Below are positions 29,329 through 38,720 of a stretch of 64,000 nucleotides of DNA, one piece after another. The DNA is from an uncultured Rubripirellula sp. Its GTDB lineage: Bacteria; Planctomycetota; Planctomycetia; Pirellulales; Pirellulaceae. The notes below the pieces were generated by a model. It was not told the origin of the DNA and ran no database searches. It was given only the letters and a program-made list of their open reading frames with translations. The stretch is taken from NCBI GenBank assembly GCA_938045805.1, contig CALIBL010000065.1, positions 24,186 to 88,185 on the forward strand. The letters run 5' to 3'. Both the position numbers and the translations under genes were made by a program. The stretch's first letter is position 1, and every line of letters begins with the position of its first letter.

Positions 29329-30073
29329 GCTGAAAAGCTAATGGGTTTGAAATGAATGGGGTTTGAACCAAGGGCCCCCTGTTATCCTTTCGTGAAGCAC
29401 GCCGCGGAACCGCTCGGCCGGATTGGAATCGGCACCTCGGCAAAAAAACATGCCTCTGAGTCGTTAATCTACCTTCAACTCGGATTGAGTTCACCCTTCT
29501 GCAAATAAAGCAGAGCACACACACGAGAAGACAAAAGAGGCAAGACACGCAAGACAGGCAGGGAGGATCCCACTCGGGACCAGCTTGCATCGCACTGATT
29601 GCCGCGCAAGGGAGACAAAAAAACACGAAACATGCCCCATTTGGGGGCAGGACAGAATGGCGTTTTTGCGGGAAATTGTTGCGATTCCTTACCTCAAAAC
29701 GAAGGGGAGAGAGCCGAACAGTCAGCTGGGCGCCACGGTTGGGCTGATGCTGTGGAAGTTGAAAGCTGTCCATCGCTCAGCCAGCGAGCCACGATTAGCT
29801 ACCAACCCGCGAGACACGACGGGCCGAGTCGGGATGTGCAAAAGACTAAAATCCTAGCCATTGCTGGGCTTGTGACGTTTTTTTAGCTTCCATATCATGC
29901 TTCACTTGCGCGTCCTGCGCCGATGTATCGGCGATGGGTCTAGGAACATTGGTTGGGAACGTTGGCACAGTGCTATTCTGAGCCAAAACGGCGAACCACG
30001 ACTTGAAGTACTTCCTCGGTGAATAGGAAGGAAGCAAGGCACCTTTGGATTTTCATCAGGAAAAGGCTCACGA
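29329..30073. other. 745-base region without a recognised gene, upstream of yajC
   Basis: Lies between the divergent aminotransferase and yajC starts. Overlapping frames of about 90-150 codons on both strands have odd composition and no ribosome binding sites. A small hairpin (TGCCCC / GGGGCA) sits near 29633-29649. I looked for the cores of RNase P RNA, tmRNA and SRP RNA and did not see them. It should hold the promoter of the yajC-secDF block. Confidence 0.45.
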
Positions 30074-30472
30074 TTGTTGACTCCGACCGCTGAAGCGATT
30101 GCCCTTCACAACCTGTTGCTTTTAGCTCAGGAAGAGGTGGCGCGCGAACTGACATTGATGGAGTCAATTATCGCGAACCCGCTTACCCCCTTCGTGGGAG
30201 TCTTCTTGATTTTCTACTTCATGTTTATTGTGCCCGATCGCAAGAAGAAACGTGAAGAAGCGGAAATGAAGTCCAGTTTGAAGAAGAATGATCGCATCAT
30301 CACCATCGGCGGCATCCATGGTACCGTGGTTTCGGTATCTCAGGATTCGGCGAATGTGTTGGTCATCAAGATTGACGAAAGCGGAAATACTCGAGTCAAA
30401 ATCAACAAGTCAGCGGTCGCAACAGTGATCAAAGACAAAGCGACGACATCAACCTCAACGGATAGTAAATAG
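30074..30472 (+). CDS. yajC: Preprotein translocase subunit YajC
   Basis: Small membrane protein of the SecDF-YajC complex that helps SecYEG export. One transmembrane helix (FVGVFLIFYFMFIVP) is followed by the positively charged RKKKREE stretch and the YajC core KKNDRIITIGGIHGTV. The start is a TTG preceded by an AGGAAAAGG stretch; a second TTG follows directly. The N-terminus is about 30 residues longer than in E. coli. It is followed on the same strand by secDF, 176 bases away, with at most a weak hairpin between them. Confidence 0.92.
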   Translation: MLTPTAEAIALHNLLLLAQEEVARELTLMESIIANPLTPFVGVFLIFYFMFIVPDRKKKREEAEMKSSLKKNDRIITIGGIHGTVVSVSQDSANVLVIKIDESGNTRVKINKSAVATVIKDKATTSTSTDSK

Positions 30473-30648
30473 CGACGTGAAACGTTTGGCCGATCAAGCG
30501 AAACGTCTAGCGATATTGAAACCGCTTTGGTTTTTAAAAAAGCACTACGAAGGTTTGTTTCCAATCAATCCGGACGCTTTCCAGCAAAATTGAAACCGAA
30601 ACACCCTAAACAATACATCGATAAGAATCCCCGATTCAGAAGACAAAG

Positions 30649-33600
30649 ATGGACGGATCTCTCCTGACCAATTTACTCACGAACGACCTCACCATGGATT
30701 TGATCGCGCAGGCACAGACGGGTGCCGGTGCCGTTGGTCGTAACATCTCCTGGGGTCAGTACCTAGCGGTAGCCATCGCAGCTGCGGTTCTCATCGTTCC
30801 GTTTTTTCTAGGTGGTTACTTTGCCAAGAAATTCCGCATGCCCACCTACGGAACGCGATTCGGCTGGGTGCTGCTAGCGATCACGGTCAGCATCGTCGTT
30901 CTCACTAATCGACTTCCTGGGCTTGGTGTTGACCTCAGCGGTGGAACGATTCTGGTTTACGAAGTGGATTCCAGCAAAGCGGTGGAAGCCGAAGCGGAGA
31001 GCGGAGCAGCGATCACTTCAGAGGACCTACTGGAACCACTGACCCGTCGTATCAACCCCAGCGGTACGCAAGAAATCCAAATTCGTCCCTACGGACAGTC
31101 ACAAATTGAGATCATTGTTCCTGAAGTCAATCAGCAGGAAATTGATCGAATCAAAAGCCTGATTGAGGAGGCGGGGGTACTGAGATTTGCGATCCTCGCC
31201 AATGAGCGGCAACATGGACCTCAAATCAACGCAGCCGTCGAGCAGGCATCATCGACCAATGGCGGTGTTCGAACTTCGGAAAATGTCGTTGATGCCAACG
31301 GAGATACCATTGCTTTCTGGGCAAATGTTGACCGAGAGTTGGTACTTGCCGAAGACGGATCGATGATCCCCGGATCGATGCGAGTCAATGTCGGGACCGC
31401 GTTGACCCGTAACCCGAACACTGGCGAAATCATCGCAATTCCGCCCGGCATCCGTGACTCTGAAGCTCTGACCGCAGAGTGGATTGACCAGCAGGGCCTA
31501 GCTGGAATCGAAACCCTGATGATTGTTGAGCCCAACGACGAAGATAACGTCACCGGTGAAGACCTCGCATTTGCAGCAAGCGTCTTTGACCAGAATGGTG
31601 CTCCCGCCGTTGCGTTTACCTTAACCGACAGTGGTTCGAGCAACTTCTTGGTGCTCACCACCACTAACGCCCCCAAAGGCAATGCAACCTCGCAACTGGG
31701 TATCGTGCTGGATGACGACCTCTTGTCCGCACCGAATATTCAGTCACCGATTAAGAAAGAAGGCCGAATCACAGGACGCTTCACTCGCGAGGAAGTCGAC
31801 CGATTGGTACAAATCCTCAAAGCGGGTGCTCTGCCTGCTGCTCTGACAAAGCAGCCGATCGCCGAAAACACAATTGACGCGACCCTTGGTGCAGACACAA
31901 TCCAAAAAGGAGTGACCGCGATCATTTCCTCTCTCGGGCTGGTCTTAGTATTCATATTTTTCTACTACCGATTCTCGGGATTTGTAGCCTGCGTCGCACT
32001 GTTGCTTAACCTCGCGATGATCTTGGCAACCATGGTCTTGATTAATCAACCACTGACCCTCCCTGGGCTCGCTGGTCTGGTGCTTACCGTGGGTATGTCG
32101 GTTGACGCGAACGTGCTGATTTTTGAACGAATCCGCGAAGAGCTCAACAAAGGTGCGGCTGACCGGATGGCAATTCGAAACGGATTCGCCAAGGCGACGA
32201 TCACGATCGTCGATGCCAACCTAACGACGTTGATCACGGCGATCGTTCTTTACGCGATCGGTACCGATCAAATTCGTGGATTTGCCGTCACTTTGATTCT
32301 CGGCATCCTCTTCTCGATGTTCACTGCAATTTACGTCTCACGAACGATTTTTGATGTAGCCGAGCGTTTCCGCTGCCTTTCGCTCAAAATGACCGATGGA
32401 GTGAACGGGATTCGTGCAGCCCTGACTCGCGATGGCAACGTGGACTTCATGGGGCTTGGCAAGCTGACCCTAACGATCTCAGCGATCCTCATTCTGATTG
32501 GCATTGGATCTCTTAGCGTCCGAGGTCGAGGCATCTTGGATATCGACTTTGCGGGTGGCTCATCGGTTCAGTTTCGTCTCGACCGTGCAATGAGCACCGA
32601 TGAAGTTAGAAGCATTGTGAAAGCCGAGATGACTAAACCGATTGGTGAGATTCTGGTGGACCAGGGAAAGCTCACCGAAGACCAACTTTCAGAAGCGATG
32701 AACGCCGCGAAGGCCGAAGCTTCCGACCTCCAAACGACTCTGGTTGCTAAAAGCTTTGTCAGCCAGGAGGACGTTGATCAGGCCAAGTCAAGTGCAGAGG
32801 AATTACCTTACACCGTCAACAACGTGGCGATGGAAGGTGCTGATGACAACACGATCTACAAAGTGGACTCTTCTTTCCGTCGTGTTGATGATTTGAAAGC
32901 TGCTATCGTCCGAGCATTTGATGGCTCTGACGCGGTTAGCCTAGTCACTTACGACCTTGCTTTCAGCGATCCGAGTGGTGGCTCCGAAGCGGTTGACTCC
33001 ACCGACGTGGAGGAGGCAACCTCAAATGAGCCAGCCGAGAACACGGAGCAACCCGAAGCCGAAGCTCAGTCTTCTGTTGAGAACTCTGATAACGGGGTTT
33101 TCCTCGTCTCAGCAATCTCGCAAGACGAAGAAGGGAATGACTCGGGTGAAGGTGAAGACGAAACAGCGGAAGATGCAACGGAGGATGCCGCTTCCACCAC
33201 TGAAGCGGAGTCGGCACCGAGTATGGAAGCACTCTCCAAGATCGAGGTTGCAATCGGAGTCAGTGGAGAAGCAAACGGCGATTCACAGCAGGGTGCCGCC
33301 ATCAGCGAGGGAACCCTCAAGGACACACTCGTGCTGGCAGCCGGAGACGCAGGTCAAAGTTTGACCGATCGCGTGATCATCGCGACCCCCGTACCCGTGA
33401 CTGACGATGAGAATGCTCAGTACGGTGAATGGAATTCAGGCTCGCAACTTCGATTCACCAAGTGGAGTATCGAACTACCTCTTGATGACAACCAAACCCA
33501 AGCCGTCATTACGGCGATGCGTACTCGCATGAACCAAGATCCAGTCTGGGTGAGCAGTAGCTCGGTCGGCTCTCGCGTGGCGGGAGACATGATCGGCCGC

Positions 33601-34131
33601 GCATTTGGAGCACTATTCGCCAGCATTCTCTGCATCATTGGATACATTTGGTTCCGATTCCAACGAGTGATCTACGGCTTTGCCGCCGTTGCCGCCCTGA
33701 TTCACGATGTCTTGATCACCTTGGGCGCGATTGCGGTCAGTTACTGGTTGGCTGATGCACTCGGGTTCTTGCTCATCGATCCATTCAAAATCAGCTTGAC
33801 TGTGGTCGCCGCGATTTTGACCATCATCGGTTACTCGCTTAACGATACGATTGTCGTGTTCGACCGAATCCGTGAAACGAAAGGCAAGGCGGCCAAGCTA
33901 ACCGCCGACATGATCAATTCAAGTATTAACCAGACGCTCAGCCGAACCTTACTCACATCGATCACCACATTGATCGTTGTGGTTCTTCTGTACTGTTTCG
34001 GCGGGGAGGGGATTCACGCCTTCGCATTTGCGTTGGTAGTCGGTGTGGTTGTCGGTACTTACAGCTCGATCTTTATCGCTAGCCCAATCTTGTTGTGGCT
34101 CATCAGTCGAGATGATCAAGCAACCACATAG
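30649..34131 (+). CDS. secDF: Fused protein translocase subunit SecDF with an inserted segment
   Basis: Membrane protein that uses the proton gradient to drive late steps of protein export. SecD and SecF are fused in one chain of 1160 residues, longer than usual fusions of 750-1000. The SecD half has GVDLSGGTILVYEV and TM signatures GMSVDANVLIFERIREE; the SecF half has DIDFAGGSSVQF and SLNDTIVVFDRIRE. In the extracytoplasmic domain of SecF there are two additions: residues about 665-715 resemble the GspE/MshEN N-terminal repeat (IGEILVDQGKLTEDQLSEAM) and residues about 785-865 are a low-complexity acidic Glu/Asp/Ala/Ser linker. The transcript ends at a strong terminator at 34213-34254. Confidence 0.93.
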   Translation: MDGSLLTNLLTNDLTMDLIAQAQTGAGAVGRNISWGQYLAVAIAAAVLIVPFFLGGYFAKKFRMPTYGTRFGWVLLAITVSIVVLTNRLPGLGVDLSGGTILVYEVDSSKAVEAEAESGAAITSEDLLEPLTRRINPSGTQEIQIRPYGQSQIEIIVPEVNQQEIDRIKSLIEEAGVLRFAILANERQHGPQINAAVEQASSTNGGVRTSENVVDANGDTIAFWANVDRELVLAEDGSMIPGSMRVNVGTALTRNPNTGEIIAIPPGIRDSEALTAEWIDQQGLAGIETLMIVEPNDEDNVTGEDLAFAASVFDQNGAPAVAFTLTDSGSSNFLVLTTTNAPKGNATSQLGIVLDDDLLSAPNIQSPIKKEGRITGRFTREEVDRLVQILKAGALPAALTKQPIAENTIDATLGADTIQKGVTAIISSLGLVLVFIFFYYRFSGFVACVALLLNLAMILATMVLINQPLTLPGLAGLVLTVGMSVDANVLIFERIREELNKGAADRMAIRNGFAKATITIVDANLTTLITAIVLYAIGTDQIRGFAVTLILGILFSMFTAIYVSRTIFDVAERFRCLSLKMTDGVNGIRAALTRDGNVDFMGLGKLTLTISAILILIGIGSLSVRGRGILDIDFAGGSSVQFRLDRAMSTDEVRSIVKAEMTKPIGEILVDQGKLTEDQLSEAMNAAKAEASDLQTTLVAKSFVSQEDVDQAKSSAEELPYTVNNVAMEGADDNTIYKVDSSFRRVDDLKAAIVRAFDGSDAVSLVTYDLAFSDPSGGSEAVDSTDVEEATSNEPAENTEQPEAEAQSSVENSDNGVFLVSAISQDEEGNDSGEGEDETAEDATEDAASTTEAESAPSMEALSKIEVAIGVSGEANGDSQQGAAISEGTLKDTLVLAAGDAGQSLTDRVIIATPVPVTDDENAQYGEWNSGSQLRFTKWSIELPLDDNQTQAVITAMRTRMNQDPVWVSSSSVGSRVAGDMIGRAFGALFASILCIIGYIWFRFQRVIYGFAAVAALIHDVLITLGAIAVSYWLADALGFLLIDPFKISLTVVAAILTIIGYSLNDTIVVFDRIRETKGKAAKLTADMINSSINQTLSRTLLTSITTLIVVVLLYCFGGEGIHAFAFALVVGVVVGTYSSIFIASPILLWLISRDDQATT

Positions 34132-34212
34132 GTTCCCTCGACGACTGACAGATTGAGGCGATAGCGAGTGGTCTGCCGCTAGCAACCATTCGACTAGAAT
34201 CTCTATACTACG

Positions 34213-34254
34213 GCCGGCGACTCAAAACATCTTTTGAGTATGCCGGCTTTTTTT
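34213..34254 (+). terminator. Rho-independent terminator after secDF
   Basis: A long stem, GCCGGC and ACTCAAAA paired with TTTTGAGT and GCCGGC, with a small bulge and a CATC loop, is followed by seven T. It ends 123 bases past the secDF stop and precedes the M28 peptidase, separating the two transcripts. Confidence 0.92.
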
Positions 34255-34346
34255 CATCTGCTGCATTTCATACTCGGACTCAATCGATGCACCTCCGACG
34301 AATTCGATCCATTCTACGCACACCAAACGGCCAAGAATCAGGTGGC

Positions 34347-36428
34347 ATGCAAGGCCGCGGTCCAAACGTGAATACTCGCGAAAATCGGCATCAAGTATCG
34401 CCCATCTCACTATTTGGTCTCCTTGCGATCCCGTTCCTGCTGTCGCTGATCAGCCCAGCGGTTGCTCAAGATAATGCAAAGCTCTCTAGCCAGCGAAAAC
34501 AACTGCAAGCGGATATGGAATACCTTGCAAGCGACGAACTTCGTGGACGCGGAGTTGGCGATGAGGGCGTGGATATTGCTGCGGATTATCTCGTCGCGCG
34601 AATGAAAGCGATTGGACTGAATACGGAAGCATGGGAGGGCTCCCCGAAGCAACCGTTTGAAGTGCTGCTCGGTGCGCAGGCAACGAACAACCGAAACAAT
34701 TTTATCGAAGTTAATAGCCCATCCGATAACGGGGGCTCGAAACGCTGGGATCTTAGCGACGGTTTTAGCCCTCTAGCCATCGGTGCATCGATCGCAAAAC
34801 AAACCGGACCTCTCGTTTTTGCCGGATACGGCATCACCGCCAACGACCTGCAATACGATGACTATGAAGGGATCGAGGCCGAAGGAGCGGTCGTCATCGT
34901 GCTTCGAAAAGAACCCCAACGAAACGACAGCGAAAGTCGTTTCAATGGCACCCAGAATACTCGCTACGCACTGTTTAACACCAAAATCAAAAATGCGGTG
35001 GACCACGGTGCTGCTGCCTTAATCATCGTCAACGATCCGGACAGTATTCAGGCCGCGATCCAGCAAATCGAGGAAGAAAAACAACGAGAAAAAGACCGCC
35101 TCGCAGATATCAACCAACAACTTGAATCACTACCACTGCTCAATGGCGGCCGCAAAAAGCAACTCCGCTCCAGTATCACTCGGATCAAAGCAGCGATTGC
35201 CTCACTTGAAAAGGAACAGGTTGAGGCTGAGCGGGGTGTTCTAGGCATGTCGGAAGCGGGACGACGTCGTCCCGATCAGGAAACCATCCCCATTGTGTCG
35301 GTGGGACGCGATGTTGTTGACCAATGGATCCGCTCTTCGTCCGATACGTCCTTGGTCGCATTAGAAGCAAAAATCGACGAAACAGGCCAACCAGCAAGCC
35401 TAAGTCTTGCGGATGCTCAGGCATCGCTATCAGTCGGCATCGAACCGCTAAACACCGAGACCCATAACGTGCTCGGTTATCTCGACGGCGTAGGTGAGCT
35501 CGCTGACCAAACGCTGATTATCGGCGCTCATTACGACCACGTTGGAATGGGTGGCAATGGATCCCTCGCCCCCGGAACCATCGCCGTGCATAACGGTGCA
35601 GACGATAATGCCAGCGGAACCGTTGCAATGCTTTCCATCGCTGAACAACTCACCTCGCGGCTAGCGAATCAAGACAATCGCCGGAGGGTGGTCTTCATCG
35701 GATTCTCGGCTGAGGAACGAGGATTACTCGGGAGCAAGCATTATGTCAAACAACCAAGATTTCCGCTCGAAAGCACGGTGAGCATGATCAACCTCGACAT
35801 GGTTGGCCGACTCAATGACAACGAACTGACAGTCTACGGGACCGGTTCTGGGAAGGACTTTGATGGACTGATTGAAAAATTCAATTCAGAGCAGGAGCAA
35901 CCATTCCAACTCTTCAAAATGAGCAGTGGATACGGCCCGAGTGATCACCAATCTTTCAACGAAGTAGGCATCCCTGTCCTGTTTTTCTTCACAGGTATCC
36001 ATAACGATTACCATCGCCCGAGCGATGATTTCGACAAGATCAACTTCGATGGACTGAATCGCATCACGGACATTGTTTCTGACGTCGCCGTGAATCTCGC
36101 AACTCGGGAAAAACGCCCAGAGTTTTCAGAAACGAATCGTCGCGTGGAGATTCGCCGCCAGATGACTGCATTTTTGGGAATCAGCCTGCAGGATTCAGAT
36201 GGAAAGGTCATCGTCGCTGCCATCAGTGAGGAAGGCCCAGCGGGCAACGCTGGTGTGGAGGTAGGAGACCAGATCCAGAAGATTGCGGGCCGAGAAGTGA
36301 CCGAAGCGGCGGACGTGATTAATTGGGTTCGAACTCAATCCCCTGGAAAACCAGCGAAGCTATCACTACTGCGTGCGGGCGAAACAATGGAGCTCTCGGT
36401 GGAGCTTGGAAAACGACCCGCTCAGTGA
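34347..36428 (+). CDS. Secreted M28-family zinc aminopeptidase with PA and PDZ domains
   Basis: Secreted peptidase of about 690 residues. A signal peptide (LFGLLAIPFLLSLISPAVAQ) is followed by a PA-type insert, with a long Glu/Gln/Arg coiled segment (IEEEKQREKDRL) within it, then the M28 catalytic domain. Zinc ligands are evident: His and Asp in GAHYDHVG and HNGADDNASGT, Glu pair in SAEERGLLGS, Asp in INLDMVGR and His in DYHRPSDD. A PDZ domain (FLGISLQDSD to ELGKRP) ends the protein. The start is uncertain: ATG at 34287, ATG at 34347 or GTG at 34368 all fit, none with a clear ribosome binding site. Confidence 0.88.
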   Translation: MQGRGPNVNTRENRHQVSPISLFGLLAIPFLLSLISPAVAQDNAKLSSQRKQLQADMEYLASDELRGRGVGDEGVDIAADYLVARMKAIGLNTEAWEGSPKQPFEVLLGAQATNNRNNFIEVNSPSDNGGSKRWDLSDGFSPLAIGASIAKQTGPLVFAGYGITANDLQYDDYEGIEAEGAVVIVLRKEPQRNDSESRFNGTQNTRYALFNTKIKNAVDHGAAALIIVNDPDSIQAAIQQIEEEKQREKDRLADINQQLESLPLLNGGRKKQLRSSITRIKAAIASLEKEQVEAERGVLGMSEAGRRRPDQETIPIVSVGRDVVDQWIRSSSDTSLVALEAKIDETGQPASLSLADAQASLSVGIEPLNTETHNVLGYLDGVGELADQTLIIGAHYDHVGMGGNGSLAPGTIAVHNGADDNASGTVAMLSIAEQLTSRLANQDNRRRVVFIGFSAEERGLLGSKHYVKQPRFPLESTVSMINLDMVGRLNDNELTVYGTGSGKDFDGLIEKFNSEQEQPFQLFKMSSGYGPSDHQSFNEVGIPVLFFFTGIHNDYHRPSDDFDKINFDGLNRITDIVSDVAVNLATREKRPEFSETNRRVEIRRQMTAFLGISLQDSDGKVIVAAISEEGPAGNAGVEVGDQIQKIAGREVTEAADVINWVRTQSPGKPAKLSLLRAGETMELSVELGKRPAQ

Positions 36429-36872
36429 GGCACCCACTAGCGTTTTAAAAAGCTGACCTGTAGACCAGAGACGGCGGCCCCTTATTGCTGAGAACCGCGT
36501 TGAGGGGTTCGAAACTGGCTTTGTCGGTAAAAAAAACGAAATCTATCATCAATCTTCAGCTCAGGATGAGGCACCGACGGCGAAAACCGCAAGCTTCCGA
36601 GCTACCTCAGTGAGCGTTTTAACACGTAAATCGCGGCAGAAATCCGTAAAACGAGACAGGGCCTGTCCTGATCCCGCGGGGTGGTGGCTCTTAGATTTTT
36701 AATCTTTACGGCTTCACGCAGTGGTGACACAATCCCCACCGAAGAGATGCCTCGAAACGATTCGAAGATCTCGAGTGATGAACACCATGGCTGTCAGTCG
36801 CGGTGTTGACTCAGCCCCCAACAGCACATGCATCGGGATTCGACGCGCACCCATAACGCAAGGAGAGCGGAA
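36429..36872. other. Intergenic region between the M28 peptidase and ompH
   Basis: About 440 bases without a convincing gene. It contains an odd palindrome, GACAGG-G-CCTGTC, at 36655-36667, and ends with a strong AAGGAGAG ribosome binding site at 36860-36867 for ompH. It probably holds the promoter of the ompH-lpx block. Confidence 0.45.
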
Positions 36873-37481
36873 GTGCGACTTTTTGGTAAGAAGGCCCTAT
36901 TATTGGGCATTGTATCACTGACCTGCTTAGCCCCAAGCTTTGCCAATGCTCAGGAAGCGGCTCATCGCATTGCGGTAGTCGACGTAGCACACATTTTCAA
37001 GAATCACCCTGGCATCAAAGCTCAGGTTGAAAAAGTGGAATCGGATCTGAAAGCTTATGACGCTCAACTGCAAGCGAAGCGTGAAGAACTCAAGCAGGCT
37101 GCTGAGCAACTCAAGGCATTCAAGATTGGTTCAGCCGAATACGCAGCTCAAGAAGAGCTCGTAGCTTCGATGGAATCAAAATTACGCCTCGATATGGCTC
37201 GCACTCGCAAAGAGCTAGCGGATGCTGAAGCAAAGATTTACTTTCAGAACTACAAACTGATCGCTGATGGCGTCAAGTTTCTTGCAAATCACTACAAGAT
37301 CAATCTCGTTCTCCGCTACAACAGCGAAGACATGGATCTTGCGAATGGTGAATCTGTCATTCGCGGCGTCATGAAAAACATTGTCTATCATGATGAGTCG
37401 CTCGACATGACCAAGGGTGTCATGCAATACCTTGACCAGTCGATGAAGACTGCCAACAGCGGCGCGATAAACAACAAGTAG
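36873..37481 (+). CDS. OmpH/Skp family periplasmic chaperone
   Basis: Periplasmic chaperone for outer-membrane proteins. A signal peptide (MRLFGKKALLLGIVSLTCL, cleavage after ANA) precedes HRIAVVDVAHIFKNHPG, then a long heptad-bearing coiled coil (AQLQAKREELKQAAEQLKAF) and a terminal beta-sheet segment (INLVLRYNSEDMD). The frame is open to 36828, but GTG at 36873 with AAGGAGAG six bases upstream is preferred, giving 202 residues. It is followed by lpxC and lpxA, the usual skp-lpx grouping of diderms. Confidence 0.9.
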   Translation: MRLFGKKALLLGIVSLTCLAPSFANAQEAAHRIAVVDVAHIFKNHPGIKAQVEKVESDLKAYDAQLQAKREELKQAAEQLKAFKIGSAEYAAQEELVASMESKLRLDMARTRKELADAEAKIYFQNYKLIADGVKFLANHYKINLVLRYNSEDMDLANGESVIRGVMKNIVYHDESLDMTKGVMQYLDQSMKTANSGAINNK

Positions 37482-37519
37482 TTCGCTTCCTGATTAACGA
37501 AGTAGCGAGCGACTGGAAA

Positions 37520-37589
37520 GTGCAGGCGAAGAAACGAAAGATCAATGACGCTCATCGAAGAGCGTCATTGACGCCCCGAATGCCTGCAC
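37520..37589 (+). other. Two-tier hairpin between ompH and lpxC
   Basis: An inner 11-bp perfect stem (37543-37553 with 37560-37570, loop ATCGAA) is enclosed by an outer 8-bp stem (GTGCAGGC at 37520-37527 with GCCTGCAC at 37582-37589). No T-tract follows, so it is not an ordinary intrinsic terminator. It could be an RNA element for processing or attenuation between ompH and lpxC. Confidence 0.55.
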
Positions 37590-37746
37590 GATGTAAAGCG
37601 GAGTCCGAATATCAGCTCTGCATCAAAAGATGGGTTAGCTCATCTGGATATGATTTCATCATCGAAAAACATGTTTGATTAGCCTGAGCAGGACAAATCA
37701 GCCTGAACGGGAGTCGATCAAGTTTGGATCAGGCATGGAGGCCAGC

Positions 37747-38667
37747 GTGAATCCATCACGCAATCAACACACGCTCGCAGTTTCATGCGAAGTTCATGGC
37801 CAAGGCTATTGGACAGGGAAGTATGTGCGTGTGGCCATTCACCCCGCTTCGACCAACACCGGCATTCGTTTCGTTCGTACCGATCTGGAGGAACCAAACC
37901 AATGCGATGCTTCGGTTGAGTTTCGTGAAGAGGCGAGCTTGAGAACGAATCTGCAGAATGGGAAAGTCCACCTTCAGATGGTTGAGCATCTGATGTCTGC
38001 TTTATCTGCGCTCGAGATTGACAACTGCATTATCGAAATCGATGGTGAGGAACTTCCGGCACTTGATGGTAGCAGCCTCGGTTATGCCCAAGCGTTATCG
38101 GAGGCTGGCTTGATCATTCAAGCCGCTGAGAAACGCCGACTGGTAATCCAGGAAACAATTCGAATTGAGAGAGGGTCAAGCTGGGTTCAAGTCAGCCCCG
38201 CTTTGCATGGCGAAACCTACTTTGAGTATCGACTCAGTTTTGACGACGCCACCCCGATCGATTCACAAACCTTTGGGATTAACCTTACGCCGGATCGATT
38301 CCTGCGCGAGGTTGCTTCAGCTCGCACGTTTGTCACCGCGGACCAAGCCGCCGAGATTCGGTCGCAAGGCATCGCCGGACACGTGACCAATCAGGACCTG
38401 TTGGTGATTGGTGAGGACGGGCCAATTGAAAATAGCTATCGATTCACTGATGAGTGCGCTCGACACAAAACACTTGACCTGATCGGTGACCTTGCGCTGT
38501 CCGGTGTGGAATTTATTGGCCGTGTGATTTCTTATCGCGGTGGCCACATCCTCAACGGACAGGTAGCAGAACGACTCTGCGAGATGGCTCGCGAGCAACA
38601 AACGATCGATATCGAGCGATTTAGCAATACCCACCAACACGTCACCAACCTGCGAAAAGTCATGTAA
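37747..38667 (+). CDS. lpxC: UDP-3-O-acyl-N-acetylglucosamine deacetylase LpxC
   Basis: Zinc-dependent deacetylase, the first committed step of lipid A synthesis, in the cytoplasm. Zinc ligands are His in MVEHLMSAL and His/Asp in ECARHKTLDLIGDLAL; the general acid His is in GGHILNG, and GEELPALDGSS is the conserved loop. The frame is open to 37675, but the GTG at 37747 has GGAGG six bases upstream and gives 306 residues, close to the usual 305. LpxC here is not fused to FabZ. It is followed by lpxA and a gnnA-like gene, indicating an LPS-bearing outer membrane. Confidence 0.95.
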   Translation: MNPSRNQHTLAVSCEVHGQGYWTGKYVRVAIHPASTNTGIRFVRTDLEEPNQCDASVEFREEASLRTNLQNGKVHLQMVEHLMSALSALEIDNCIIEIDGEELPALDGSSLGYAQALSEAGLIIQAAEKRRLVIQETIRIERGSSWVQVSPALHGETYFEYRLSFDDATPIDSQTFGINLTPDRFLREVASARTFVTADQAAEIRSQGIAGHVTNQDLLVIGEDGPIENSYRFTDECARHKTLDLIGDLALSGVEFIGRVISYRGGHILNGQVAERLCEMAREQQTIDIERFSNTHQHVTNLRKVM

Positions 38668-38720
38668 AGGCTAGTCACTGAGTCGTCCATTGACGACAGC
38701 AGCGACAACACGGAGACAAC

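Noticed and set aside
29318..29886. Overlapping 90-150-codon frames in the gap before yajC, and a possible structural RNA
   Set aside because: The frames lack ribosome binding sites. The cores of RNase P RNA, tmRNA and SRP RNA were looked for and not found.
29963..29980. Partial sigma54-like box TGGCAC upstream of yajC
   Set aside because: The -12 half (TTGC) is missing at the required spacing, so the match is to one half only.
30519..30538. Weak hairpin with T-run between yajC and secDF
   Set aside because: The stem is only 5 A/C-G/T pairs, too weak to call a terminator; read-through is likely.
36655..36667. Odd palindrome upstream of ompH as an operator
   Set aside because: A single 6-bp dyad far (over 200 bases) from the start is within chance expectation.
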